Shown: positions 1-12,390 of the stretch, in pieces
Position numbering within the stretch: position 1 is the first letter of the stretch
Layout: each line of letters starts with the position of its first letter
Origin: Otatea glauca
Taxonomy: Eukaryota; Streptophyta; Magnoliopsida; Poales; Poaceae
Reading direction: 5' to 3'
Length of the DNA: 64,000 nucleotides
Assembly (NCBI GenBank): GCA_036346275.1
Contig: CM070719.1
Location: forward strand, 30,460,093 to 30,524,092
Program-made: the position numbers and the translations under genes
The notes under the pieces: generated by a model
Database searches by the model: none
What the model saw: the letters and a program-made list of their open reading frames with translations, nothing else
Told to the model about the DNA's origin: nothing

Positions 1-690
1 ACTTTAGATAGAAATCTACATTTTTCACAACATTCAACCCCTCTGGAACTGACCGTGATAGCCCAAAAATGCGATCTAAAGTTCAGATCCAGTTCTGCCC
101 TAAAACAGGATTTACCCAAAAATTCGGTGATCATCCAAACCTCATCTACCAGGGAGAAACACCAAGATTTAACCCTAAAACAGAACCATCACCCCCCAAT
201 AGTAGTACCCATGCTACCAAAATAATCCTCAAATTGTACCTTCACTCGAAGAACCGCTAGATCAGCGAGAACGATGACGAAACTCCAATGATTGCTCTCT
301 CCTCATCCCTCCATCCAGCACAAATGTTTGCCCTAAGAGTCTCCACCAACAGATGCAAGGGGGAAACACCTGGGGAGGGCAAGGTAGCACCAGGGAGGAT
401 AGGAGGAGGCAAGGGCTGCTAGAAACACCACAAGAGGAGGGGCAGCAGGGTGCTGTGGCTGCGATGAGGAATAGAGGGGGCGACTGGGAGGGGAAGAGAT
501 GGAGGAAGGGTGCAGCCGAGTGGGTGCGGAGGGGGTGGGCTAGGGTTTGGGCAGGTCCCCCCCCCCACATGGGCCAAAACCCACCTCAAATTGACCAAAA
601 ACAAACAATCAAGGGCCAAAACGCAAGACAAGCCAGCCCAACTCACGACTGGATTTTTCTTCAACCTAGAAATTGTTCTGAGGTATTACA
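1..690 (-). mobile_element. 3' LTR (partial) of a chromovirus-type Ty3/gypsy element
   Basis: On the minus strand this LTR starts at 690 with TGTAATACC, directly after a polypurine tract. Its other end lies outside the window. The GC-rich stretch at about 350-560 resembles the leader part of long gypsy LTRs. I see no credible protein in it; the open frames on both strands are low-complexity. It pairs with the pol remnant at 759-1082, so this is the 3' LTR of an element oriented leftwards. Confidence 0.7.
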
Positions 691-706
691 TTCTCCGCCC
701 CCTAAA
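691..706 (-). other. Polypurine tract of the gypsy element
   Basis: Read on the minus strand this is a G-rich purine run (TTTAGGGGGCGGAGAA) placed directly before the LTR start TGTAATACC. It is the expected plus-strand primer site. The sequence just before it (about 707-730) contains GAATTCGGGGTCGAATTC, which also occurs in front of the 3' LTR of the LARD-like element near 12356-12373. Confidence 0.7.
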
Positions 707-758
707 CAGAATTCGACCCCGAATTCGCCGCATTCCACCACAAGGTAATTAAATCATA

Positions 759-1082
759 TCACATACCAAATATGAACAACTCTGGGTACTTCTCACGCAT
801 GTGAGACTTCAATTCCCAAGTTGCTTCCCACTCGGATTGATGTGACCACAAGACTTTGAAAAACTTCAGAGTTCTATTTTCAGCACCCACTCAGATTCCC
901 CTAAAATTGCACTGGCTGGGGCTCGAAGGTAAGATTTTTCTCAATCTCTTGTATTTCAAGTGGAACAAGTTGTGGGTCATGCATGTACTTCCTCAACATG
1001 GACACATTGCACCACATGCAAGGACTCAAGAAGATCCAAACGATGAGCCAATTTCCCAAATTGTACCACTATCAAACATAAA
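759..1082 (-). pseudogene. Ty3/gypsy polyprotein C-terminus (integrase tail/chromodomain), broken
   Basis: Minus-strand translation gives the typical end of plant chromovirus pol. HVSMLRKYMHDP lies near 1000, LTFEPQPV near 920-940, and SEWEATWELKSHMREKYPEL just before the stop at 761-759. In this family these residues follow the integrase core and form the chromodomain-like tail that targets chromatin. Stops and frameshifts occur at about 860-900, so the copy is dead. It is cut at about 1082, where an oppositely oriented Sirevirus fragment begins. No catalytic core of RT or integrase remains here. Confidence 0.8.
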
Positions 1083-4000
1083 GGTCTAAGATTAGACTAC
1101 TTGGAGCATGCTAGGTCTCATCCTCCCACTATTGTGTGTGGCTCGAAGAGTGGAGAGATTGTGGCTGCTCCTAGGGTGAGCACCACCATGTTTAGGTCTG
1201 CTAGGGTTGTCCATGGGATCTCTGACAAGAAGGTTACTCCTCCTGCTGCTTCTGCCTCTAGCAAGGCAAAGTATACATGCACCTTCTGTTAGAAGGATGG
1301 TCACCAAGCAGATTTTTGCTTCAGGCATGCCAAGATCACGAGGCGCGAGTGTACATGTTCATGCCCTTAGGGCTATTCAGGGTCATCCCCAGACTCTGAG
1401 TGCTCCTAAGGCACACACTCCTGCTAGTTAGGATAGTGTGTCGCCTATTTTTGGGCAGCGTTTAGGACTTGGATTTCATACTGTTTATTCGAGTTTTCAT
1501 CCTGGATCTGCTCTTGGTTAGTCTCTCCACCGTCTTTTTGATATTCCTCGTGTTTCACCTCGAGGCAGATATTAGCGTTGTGAGGTATTTCCTGGTAGGA
1601 GATTTGGGCAGCCTCATTGAGATGGTCTAGCATTTACACGACGGTGGGGCAACCCAGTTCTAGTTCCCAGATCTTCTGCTAGTGCTGCTTCTGGTCCTGT
1701 GAGAATAGAGCATCAAAGCGACACTTGAATCTAGTCTTCTGCTCCTGTGGTTTGTACTTCGAGATGTTGTGTGATTCTGTATTGGGTACCTAGATCTGTT
1801 CTTATTTGTCCTAGTATTGAGTGGTCTCTCTCTATTTCACTGATACAAGTCCTTAGGATGGGGAAGGGAGAGGTTTGGATCATTGACTCCGGTTGTTCTC
1901 ATCATATGACCGAAGACTCTAGATGGTCTCTTCCCTAGTCCGAGCTCCCGATGATAAGTTGATCACTTTTTGAGACGCTTCATCAGGAAGAGTCATTGCC
2001 AAAGGTATCATCTGCATTAATGACAATTTCATTCTTAAAGACGTTGCCTTAGTGAGTAAGCTGTAATATAATTTGCGTTCGGTCTGTCAACTTATTGATG
2101 ACTCTTTCGAGGTAAGCTTTAAGAGTAGTGCCTATAGAATCCTAGATTCAGCAGGGAGGTTAGTTTTGCGATCTCTAGATCTGGGAGAGTCTTCCTTGCT
2201 GATTTTTGTGCTTTTTCTGGAGACTCTCTTCATTGTTTGATTGCTTCAAAGTCCCGTGATCTCACCTTCTCACATAGGAGACTATGCCACATTGGCTTCG
2301 ACCATTTGACCCGGGTTAGCAACCATGATCTCATTCATGGTTTGCCTAAACTCAAGATGGTCAAAGATTTAGTTTGCTCTCCTTGCTGACATGGCAAGAC
2401 GGTTGCTGCTTATCATCCTCCAGTCACTGTTGTGATGACTGATGCACCAGGATAGCTTTTACATATGGACACTATTGGTTCAGCCAAAGTACAGTCAGTA
2501 GATGGGAAGTCGTATGTTCTTGTCATTGTTGATGATTTTTCGAGGTATTCTTGGGTATTTTTCTTGGCCTTGAAGGATAAGTCTGTTACCCATTTCAGGG
2601 GTTTAGTCCGTAGGTTGTTGGTTGAGCTCCCTGGTGCCTTACGAGCTATACGCAGTGAAAATGGCATGGAGTTCACGAACTCTTACTTTGAGAGCTGTGT
2701 GGAGTTAGGCTTAGAGCATCAGTTTTCCTCTCCATACGTCCCTCAGCAAAATGACGTAGTGGAAAGAAAGAACACGACCTTGGTCGAGATGGCTAGGACG
2801 ATGCTAGATCAGTACAGTACTCCTAGGAAGTTTTGGGTTGAGGCTATAGCTACAGCTTTTCATGTTTCTAATTGAGTATTCTTGAGAGCACATTTGCATC
2901 GCACTTCTTATAAGTTGAGGTATGGGCGAAAGCCTAGTTTTTCTCATTTTCGTGTGTTTGGTTGCAAATATTTCATTTTGAAGTATGGGAACCTAGATAA
3001 GTTTGAGTCTCGTTCTTCTAATGGCATTTTTTTAGGTTACTCGACTTCTTCTCATAGCTATAGAGTCTGAAGTTGTGAGGAGAATAGGATCATAAAGACC
3101 TGTGAGTTGACCTTTGATGCGGCTAGTCCAAGAGCTAGACCTGACATTTCAGGCTCTTCTTCTCTCTCTGAGACCATCTGTAGAGGATAAGGATGATGGA
3201 GATGATGGTGTTCCACCTGATCTAGTTCCCTCTGCACCTGAGGTGCCTCTTATTTCTATTCTTGCACCTTAGGGAGACCCGCCCATACCTTTAGACTCTC
3301 CTGTAGTGAGTAGATCTGATCGTGCCTGTTCTATTCATGAGGTATAGGCCACTTCTTCTTCTGGTCCTCCTCGCTATATTCAGAGACATCATCCACCTAC
3401 TCAGATCATTAGCGATCTGTTTGAGCAGGTCACATGCTCAAAATCAGGTTTATCCAGTTTCTGCATCCACTTTGCCTTTGTTGCCTCCTTTGAGTTCAAG
3501 GATGTTTCTCATGCATTATCTGTTGAGTAGTGGATTAATGCTACTCATGAGGAACTTGAGAACTTCGAGAGGAATAAGGTATGGCAGGTTATTGAGCTCC
3601 TATCTGGTCATAATGTTATTGGGACCACGTGGGTGTTCAAGAACAAGCAGAGTGAGGATGGGTTTGTCATTAGAAATAAGTCTAGGCTAGTTGCACAGGG
3701 ATTCACTCAGGTTGAGGGTCTGAACTTTGAGGAGACCTTTGCCCCTGTAGCTAGACTAGAGGCTATTAGGATCCTATTTGCATTTTTGCCATCCAAAGGC
3801 TTTAAGCTTTATCAAATGGATGTCAAGAGTGCATCTCTCAATGGGTATATTGAGGAAGAGGTGTTTGTCAGGCAACCTCCAAGATTCGAGAACCCCAAGT
3901 ACCCAAACCATGTCTTCAAGCTTTCCAAAGCTTTATATGAACTTAAACATGACTCTAAAGCTTGGTGTGAGAGGTTTAAGTCCTATCTTCTTAGTCTAGG

Positions 4001-4133
4001 TTTTAAAATAAGTATAATAGACAAGACTCTGTCCCTGTGATCATAGGATTCTCGTTTTCTCCTCATCCAGATTTATGTGGACGATATCATCATTGGTGGC
4101 TCTTCGCACTCTCTCGTGTCTCAGTTTTTTTAA
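1083..4133 (+). pseudogene. Sirevirus-1 pol, first part (protease, integrase, reverse transcriptase)
   Basis: Domains appear in Ty1/copia order: a CTFC..KDGH zinc-knuckle-like segment near 1275-1310; protease with VWIIDSGCSHHMT near 1875-1910; a pre-integrase HRRLCHIGFDHL segment near 2275; the integrase core at 2465-2875 starting with MDTIG; the integrase tail with GYSTSSHSYRV to 3070; and RT at 3600-4133 with QMDVKSASLNGY and YVDD at 4074-4085. The second integrase acidic residue reads RSENG at 2656-2658, where Sirevirus-2 keeps RSDNG. Many stops and frameshifts (for example 2873, 3068, 4038) make it non-functional. It is interrupted at 4134 by LTR-A and resumes at 18126. Confidence 0.9.
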
Positions 4134-5539
4134 CATCCTAAAAATTCTAAATAAAAAAATTAGAAATATAAAAATTAAAAATGAAATTGAATAGATTTTT
4201 TAATTAGAATGTCAAGAATGAATTAAAATATTATCTTCTATTTCAATATCTTAAAATCCAACCATAATAAAAGGATGAGTTGCATAATAAAATTTCAAAT
4301 CAAACAAAATATGGAAATAAATTGGAAATATAAGTTCACTTTGAAATTTCATTCAATCTGAATTTCTTTTTGAATTTTGGTTCTAAAGAAATCCTTTATT
4401 GTGTTGATTCCATTTTCTCTTAATTGCAAAATTCAAAATATAATGAGAAATTAACTTTTAAGATATAATTATTACTAATGATGCATATTTTGAATTTTCT
4501 GGAATCTCTTGACTTTTCTTGGATTTTCTTGATTATTGCTCTAAAGGAGAAAACCTTTAATATAATCCTAAGTAATAGATAAAGAAAAGAGTAAAAATTT
4601 TATAACAATAAGATAAACAAAAAAATAATTTAATCCTAGAAAATCTTCAGAATTCTAATTCTAAATTTAAAAGTCATATCAAAGCATGTAAACATGAAAT
4701 CAAAGCTAATTAATGTTTCTTGACTAGAAACAGTAAATATGTCAGAAATTAATATTTCATAAATTCGATGTGAAATATTTATATTATCTTCACTCAAGAT
4801 CAGTCCATCAAGAGTAAAAATATCAAGAAATAAATATTACATTTGATAATTTGAAAAGCTGAAAATTTGAAAATACTAATGTCAAAATTTTAGTAAATAA
4901 AATATAAATAATTTGAAGTTTAAATTTTACAGGAGATCAACATGACCATAAGGAACCTTCACAAAGTTTCATAAATATTTGATAAGTTCTAAACTCCCAG
5001 ATAAATTAAGTACAGAAAACTGAAATCTATACACAGTACATTGTCAGAATTTTTATAAATTCTACAAGCATCAAATCAGACTAAAAGTTTAACAGTGTGT
5101 TCTACCTTTTCTCTAGTACACGACATAAAATTTTCATTAAATTGGCGACAGGATAGCTAACTGATTCAGTGCAATGAACCTTGTTCTGTTCTTAGACGGT
5201 TCCTAAATTTTGCTTGACTTCCCCATGTCCTTCACTGCTAACTGGGACTCAATGCACTATGCGGCCCACCTGCCAGCCGAAGCCCCTGCCTTCGTCTTCC
5301 TTTGGCCACCGAAGTCCTGGAGCAAAGAAGCAGAATGGGCGCCGCCTGTTGTAACCGCCGCTCCCTATTCCTCGTGCCACCTAATGTCCATCCGCAGTCA
5401 TCACCGTGCCACGCCGCTGCCTAATGCCACCCTGCCCACAATTCCCGCTACGTCGCCCATACCAACCCCTGTGCAGTGCCGCAAAAGGTCCGAAGCCTTT
5501 ACACTAGCTGTTCGAGCTTCTGTATAGCAAATCTTTGAC

Positions 5540-5547
5540 TATAAATA
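5540..5547 (+). promoter_or_regulatory. TATA box of LTR-A
   Basis: TATAAATA lies between an AT-rich U3-like region (4139-5100) and a C-rich, ORF-poor leader-like region (5550-6160). Position and context fit an LTR promoter on the plus strand. Transcription is not demonstrated. Confidence 0.5.
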
Positions 5548-6165
5548 CCACTCCTAGGATCGCTTAGTGCCGCATATCAATATCCCCAAACTTACTACTC
5601 TAGCTTCGTAGCCAAATTGTCCCGATTTCTTCCCTTTCGCCATTACTCCACAAGCTTGAGCTCGAGGGCAAACCAAAAATTCGAGCGAACCATTCAATCA
5701 ACCCTCAATTTCCTTGCAACATAGCATCACTCAGTCAGAAGGATCAAAAGCCCTCAAAAAGATCTCAAGTTCTTCATTTGGAATTTCGCTGCCACCAATC
5801 ATCCTTCTTCTTCATGGCCGGCTGCTCGACGCCCCACTATTCCAGCCCTTCTCCAACTGAGATAGGTATGAAAATGGAACCACTAGCATCCATTGGTACC
5901 TCATGTGCTACCGATTCAATCTGTAATACCTCTGTTAATCTTCTCCGACGAGGCACCTTCTCTGCCACCGCTCCTCCACGGTGGCAGCTCACCTCAGTCC
6001 ACATCCAACCGAATCAGTACCACCCACGAGTGCGCCTCAGCTCCCTGATGCTCACCAAACCGGCAGCCGAACCTCCTCAGAGCTGCTTCGCCAGCAATTA
6101 GCAGCGAAGGTGAGACCCTGTTCTATGCCAATTACGTGTGGGTCCCCCTTGTCAGCCACCAGGAG

Positions 6166-8639
6166 TGTAATATCAGTTCTGCAATTAAACATTTATTTGA
6201 TGTCCTTGGTTTATTTGGGAAATTTTTATTTTCTTAACTACTTAAGTGTAATATCTTAAGTCGGAATTCGTGGCCGGGTAGTTAGTGGACCCACGGTGAT
6301 CTGAAAAGTGAGAAGTGCGGGTGTGTGGGTGAATCACCTGGGTTTTTTTCCCCCATCTACCCTTCTTTTTTTTCCCCTCTTTTTTTCCCCACTTGGCAGC
6401 ATTCTTTTTCCTGGCTCTCCTTTTTTCTCCCTTGGCGGCGCCTTCTTTTTCCCCTGGCTGTGCTTCCCCAGCGCCTCCCCTAATTGGCTTCCTCTCCCCT
6501 GACCTTCCTCTCCCCTAGCTCCTCCCATGGCTGGCGCCCTCCTCCCTTCCCTCTCACCAAGAAAGCAGCAGCAGAGAAGAAGGAGACGCGAGCAAAGAAG
6601 TGAGCAAGTGAGATCAGCAAAGACAACAGCTTCTTTCATTTCTTTCTCCCTTTGTTGGTAAGTGGATTCAAGTTTTTTTTTGGTGCATACTTTGCTAATG
6701 GAGGTCCTAGAAGGTGGGGATGGTTCTAGGGTTCTTGGATTTGGGGATTTTTGGAGGGAAAATGGATCTAGGGTTAGAGGGAACTCTGTTCAGATTTGGA
6801 GTTGTGCACAGACCAATCTTGCAACCGTGTTTTGGGCAAGAACGAATTATTTCCTGAGAAGTTGGCTGTAGATAAAGTTGTAGCTCGTGTTCTTAGGTTT
6901 CAGTAGAGTTCAAGAACACAAAATTCCATTCATCCAATTAAATGTTATGACCTTTTTAGTGCGGGCTGCTCTGATTTAATTCATGTTGGTATCTGAGATT
7001 TTGAACTGCTGTTTAGGGCTATTTCCATGTCGAATTAGAATCTTTGGTTGCCTGGAGAAAGTTAGAACTTTTCCTGTAGATCACTAAAATGTCCTTGTTT
7101 GCTTGATTTGGGTTCAGAAATCAAAAGTTATGCTATTTTGAAGTTGCTACCCTAAAACTGCAATCTGCTGAAAAATTCAGAATCTGAACTGAAACTAAAA
7201 ATGCAAGTTGAGGACTTTACGCTCAGTTTCTGAATAAATGGATAGGGGTTAATTGTAGGTTATCCTCTTGTGGTTAATTAGAGCTCAAGAACTGAATTTT
7301 TGGATCATCCATTTAAAAGTTATAGTTGTTTTAGTGTTTGCCGTCCTGGTGGTAACAGATTTGGTTTCAGATTAGGTGTGAAAGGTTAATAGGTCTTTTG
7401 AGAAAGTTTAAAAGTGGGGTTAAGGAAGGAGCAAAGATGATATTTATTTATTTTGTCGCTTGAACCGTGATTGCATTGTTTTGATATGAATACAGTTAAA
7501 TGTTTGTTACAGGAAGTGTTATCTCGGGAGTAGCCTCAACCTCATGTCAGTCCCTTCCTCGTGGGTAAAGAGGCAAGTGCATCATCAGGATGGTTTGTGC
7601 ATTGCATGATGAACTGCTACTCAGTTGCCCTAAGCATTTGATATGCCTTGCAAGAGAATAATTTTTGTGTTGTGAATGTTAAATTTATGGATGTGAGAAA
7701 ATGTTAATGCTCATGAATATGGTTATTTGCAATTTGAGAATTGTTCATTTCATTGCATACGTGCATTCATAATGGAAGAGGTGACCCATTCTGATGCGGG
7801 CCTCTGTGTTCACACGTAGTGAACACGAAAGTCCTACCTCGTGGTCCCATTTATCGAAGTGAATGGGAGCGAGACAAGAAGAGTAGGCACCTTCCACGGG
7901 ATGGAAGGACGTGAGGGTGCACACCGACGGTGTGCACTCTCAGCACTGTACATGCAAATAAAAGAGCATTCATAAGCATGCATGTCGCATTGCATCCTAA
8001 CGATGATTTTGAGTTCAATAGAAATGTGTAGAGTTGGGATCAGTCGTGGACTCATCCAAAGAGATTTAAAGAGGTACGTGTAGGAAGTAAGTAATGAAGT
8101 GAAAAGAGGTAAATCTTGTTGATATTATTGTTTATAAATTCATGGATTTGGATAAGAAGTATGCTCTTACTATTGATTTAATTTTGTAAATTGGTTTGTG
8201 ATGCACTTTGTTGAGTCTTGAACTCATGCTTGTTTGTTTAATGTTTTTAGGTACCCCGAGAGCGACTTGTCGGATGGGACTTAGTCGCACCTCCACTCAT
8301 GCTCATGACATGTTAAAAGATTAGTTGGGTTAATCACCACTCAAAACTAGTTGAATTTATTATGTAATCGTGTTGTAGTTAAGTTTAATTGATGATTGAT
8401 GATATTATGTTTAGTTGTGTGCTTAGTTGGTCATGATGGTTGATTGATTCCATGTCATGTTGTAGATGATATCAGAATGATTATTGTCTTTTGTCTGCTG
8501 AGTGGATGTCCATGTTTTAGGGAAGGTGCTGCCGAAATTTTTAGTGGATTTCGGAGTACTATTAGAGTTGATCTTTCTTATCTAGTTTTATTTCCTGTTT
8601 TGGTGACACTCAAGGTACTGTAGGTGCCGGGGTGTTACA
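6166..8639 (+). repeat. 5' LTR of the LARD-like element
   Basis: This 2,474-bp LTR runs from TGTAATATC to GGTGTTACA. It is aligned end to end with the 3' LTR, with scattered substitutions and small indels. It contains degenerate internal repeats around 6890-7340 (phrases like AAAAGTTATA and GTTATCCTCTTGTGG) and a block at about 7785-7960 (GATGCGGGCCTCTGTGTTC) that is also conserved in the solo LTR at 41233-43806. No convincing protein is encoded. Confidence 0.9.
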
Positions 8640-8641
8640 GT

Positions 8642-8653
8642 TGGTATCAGAGC
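8642..8653 (+). other. Primer binding site (tRNA-Met type), LARD-like element
   Basis: TGGTATCAGAGC begins two bases after the LTR terminus at 8639. It is complementary to the 3' end of plant initiator methionine tRNA, the usual minus-strand primer for many plant LTR elements. Confidence 0.9.
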
Positions 8654-11600
8654 GGGCTTTAGGTCTGTGGCATGTGAATTTAGGAAATTACTCTAGAGTA
8701 AACTAAAAATTTTGCTACGTGAAATTAGAAACATGGCATAGGTTTCCACTCTTGTTAAAAATTTGGCCTTAGGGCAGCAACCTTAAAATCTAAAGTAGAA
8801 TGGTTAATTAATTTAAAACTTGACACACTCTGATGCACAGTAGGAAAAGGTATGGGTATCGTTGCTTTACGCTTAAATGTTGTATTTATGCTTTGATGTT
8901 GAGTGCTACATTTGATAATGTATGTTGCTATGTTTACGAAAGGAATGAATTGAGTTGTTCTTGTTATTGAGATTAAGTGAGTTGTGCAGCCGAAGGGTTT
9001 CGGTCATCTTCTTCTGTTGTGGAGTGGCCATGGTAGTCGCCGTGGTGGTGGTTGTGGCTCGGTAAAGCCAAAACCGGAAGTTTGAAGCCTCTTGTAGGTA
9101 AGAGTCATCGTCTTTTGCGACAAGGTTTAGAGAGTGGATGGAGTTTGTTGGTTCCTTTTACCTTCATTGGTTGGAGTCCAATAGAATGTTTGGTGGTGGA
9201 TCCTTTAGGATTTCTTCTACCGTTCTGTTGATCAGTTTGGTTGATTTATTTTGGTCTTTACTGGTTGGAAACAAAGGAAAGGTGTTTGGTAATGAGTATT
9301 CGCTGATTGATCTTTCGACGGTTCTTGGTTTTGCCTTCTTTGGTTGAGGACAAAGAAGAAGAGTTTAGTGTGACGCCTCTTTTGGTTGCCATTCCAGCTT
9401 TGACGCTCGGTTTTGTTGGATTGCTTTACGGAGAAAGTTATCGATTTATTCTTGTGTTGTTATTCTCCGAGATTAAAAGAAATTATTGAATTCTTGATGT
9501 AAAACTTAAGTCTTGTGGATTCTTGGTGTTAAGGTTTTATCAGAAAGGATGTGGTTGATCGTTTGGTTTTCCCCCTTGGATTTATCTTTCCTTGTGGAAG
9601 TTGTAACTTTGAGATTTGATGGAGATCTTTTGCATGCCAGAGTTTGGGTATTTGAGAGTTGCGCTCTCTTGCAATTTCTGTTTGGTTTTTTCTGGAAAGA
9701 AGAAACTGTTTATCGGTGTTCATTCATGCTTAAGAGCTGTGTTTTCCTTAAAGGTTGGGTATGTGACCCACGAGGATGTTCAAGACGTTAAGTGTATGAT
9801 TAATAGTTAGAACTTTGAGATGATGTGGGTGACTGATTATATTAAAGTGAATCTGTAGGTTGTTTAAAAAAACATAATTTATTGTGTGGTAGAGAAAGAT
9901 TAATTGAGATGGCAATTGATCTAAAGTGAGTGTTGATTAGTGTTTTATGCGAAGTGTTGCGAGTCCTGGAAATTAATTGGAAGTATGGGATTGTGTCCTG
10001 ATAATGCTAGTATTGATCCCGACTAAGAAGGTCTAGAATCTTTTGTACATGAATTTATTATAGCAAGGAGTTGATGTAAAGTACCAGAGTATAATGGTGT
10101 AAAGACATGAGGGTTGTTGGTCCATGTTTCTCATGAGTCGATTAGTATTTTGGGTAAAGAAAATGACTTAATCGATGTGTAATCAAAGAATAGGGATAAG
10201 GAATGATTCTATGAAAGGTTGAGCTTGTCCTTGACAAATGTCTGTCTGGGATCTGTATTTATGAAATATGGGTAGTGGAGATCGTATAGTGTGGTTAGTA
10301 TAGTGTGGTTAGGATTAATTATTGGTGGAATGAACTGGGGATATTGAGTATGTGAATTGGGGATTGTACGAAAGGTAATTGTTGTGTACGCCGAAATAAG
10401 TGTTGAAAAAAATATATGTATTAAGCTTGGAATAAACCATTGTATGAATGATGGTTCGTCATGGTTAGTAGATCAAAAGAAAATGATGACGCATGTCTTA
10501 TGTTGAATTAACTGTAAGTTATTGGTGTTGAAGAAATAAGGAAGTGGTTCTCCTTGTTGATTGTCATGAGATAGACTTGGTTAGGGTTTGATGATAATAT
10601 GACTGGTGGTGGTTATATGAATAGGAGAAGGAAATTAAAAGAAGATTGGGTTTTGTAACTTTTGTTCAAACTGTTGGACTTTTCAGATTTTGTGAATATG
10701 AAATCTTTAATGGCTAAAGTATTGGAATACTAGAAATGGTGGGATTCGAGTTGGATCTTCTTTTATGGGTTTACGTGGTCAAGTGATTTCACTGATGAAG
10801 TGGTTTCGTTGGGAATAAGTTTCCCATCCTCTTGAAAGAAAAATGTGCAGGTTGGGTGCTTAGATGTCTGGTTTGAGAATCGGTTTCCTCTTCCAAAATG
10901 TTGATTTTATTTAAACGTGAGAGGTTCTGCTTTGGTGAAAGTGAACTGATTTGTTCTTGGTTTTTTTATGAGGGCTTCTATCGAAGATTTGTGTGGAGTC
11001 TCTCTTTTACTTTGAGTTTCTCCTAGTGTGAATTTTATCACATTGATTCAAGATGATAAAAGTGGTTTATGTGATGTAAAAGAATTGAATTTTTTTCCTT
11101 TGCGTTTTGACTTGGGAAAAGAAAATGAGAGATCTTTGGGTTTTGTCGAGTTCTCTCCAAGATGAATTTTAGTGTGTTGGGCTCAAGGTGATGTATGTGG
11201 TTCACTTGGTTCAAGAGAATTGTAATTCTTTTGCTTTCTAGGTGGAGTTAAGAATATGAGTGTTTATGGTCTAGAGTTGAGTATATTAAAGGATTATACT
11301 TTTGGACTTGGTTTTGAGTGAAAGAATGTGAGGGCGAGACCCTCTTAGGAAAGGAACCATTTGTGGTTTGGTAATGACCTCTGGTCCTAACATGAGCTAG
11401 ACGCTGACCATTAGTGGTTTATTGGTGGAGTATGATGGAGGCTTGTGATATCGGTTCAAATCTTTCTAAGTAGCGTTGGTTGTTAAGGTGACGTCAAATT
11501 GAAGTGAAATGTTCTGTTTGAACATTTGTTTTAACTATTTGTTACTAGGTGTGGTATATGCTTGGGAGAGGTTAGAATAAAAGAATTTTATATCGTGGTT

Positions 11601-12377
11601 TACAACTGAAGGGAAATTTATGCCAAGGTGGGCTATTTCCTTCGATGGTCTTGATTGGTTATGGCCCTTTTGTTGGAAGAGATGGGACTATGTGTATTTG
11701 ATTCTTTGGGGTTGAGGTTGGAACCCGGAAGATTTAAATGAATGTAAGAGTAATTAGTTGATATTTGGTTTAGAGGCGTGTCAGAATGAAAAGCCTCCTT
11801 TCGTTCTAACTGTCATGAATAAGATGAATCGTGGCAAAGAGGGTGAGAAAGGAGATTTAAGTTTTATGATTTACGCTGAAAAGAAAATTGGAGTTGAGTT
11901 AGAGGTTAGTACGCTATCCTTTTGAGAAGGATCATCGGTTAAAAGGGTATAATGTGCTGTAGTAGCAAGGAAAGTTTTCTGAGTACATCAGAGTATTTCA
12001 CGATAGTGGTATGTTATGTTCGATATAGGGATTTGGCATATCAATTAATTTGATCGAGTCCTTAGTGGGTGAATTTGAGGATGAAGATTGAGATAATTCT
12101 GCTGAGATTCCTTGTTCAGGAAGTTCATTGGAATCTAAAATGCTAGGGAGTTTTGTCCCTTGCAAATTTAAGTAGAAATTGGAGTGAATACATAGTCTTG
12201 AGAAGAGAAAGCTTGGTTTGAGGTGAGTCAACTCACTTTCCTTAATAGTTGGACTTGGAAATTTGATTTGTCGTTTGGACTCATTTGAATTCTTGTGTGG
12301 TTGTTTTGAGTTGCAAGCCCGTGTGAACTTTGTTTTGTTGTAGTTGATGTTCTTCGAATTCGGGGTCGAATTCCATT
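8654..12377 (+). other. Non-coding interior of the LARD-like element
   Basis: This is about 3.7 kb of T- and G-rich sequence. The longest open frames are below 100 codons and match nothing I know. A short GTGGTGGTGGTTGTGGC run near 9040 might be a gag relic, but no zinc knuckle, protease, RT, RNase H or integrase motif is visible in any frame. In LARDs such an interior is thought to act as RNA (packaging, dimerisation) rather than as protein. GAATTCGGGGTCGAATTC near the right end is shared with the chromovirus remnant at about 712-729. Confidence 0.75.
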
Positions 12378-12390
12378 AAGGGGGAGAGAA
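12378..12390 (+). other. Polypurine tract of the LARD-like element
   Basis: AAGGGGGAGAGAA ends directly at the 3' LTR start TGTAATATC (12391). It is the expected primer for plus-strand synthesis. Confidence 0.85.

Noticed and set aside
262..752. Open frames of 80-131 codons on both strands near the window start
   Set aside because: They lie in a GC-rich part of a gypsy LTR and show no domain.
8642..8653. tRNA-like sequence
   Set aside because: Only the 12-nt primer-site complement is present; no cloverleaf follows. The same applies at 23511 and 37590.
9138..9810. Several 60-92-codon frames in the LARD interior
   Set aside because: Phe/Leu-rich translations of T/G-rich DNA, no domain, and overlapping frames on both strands.
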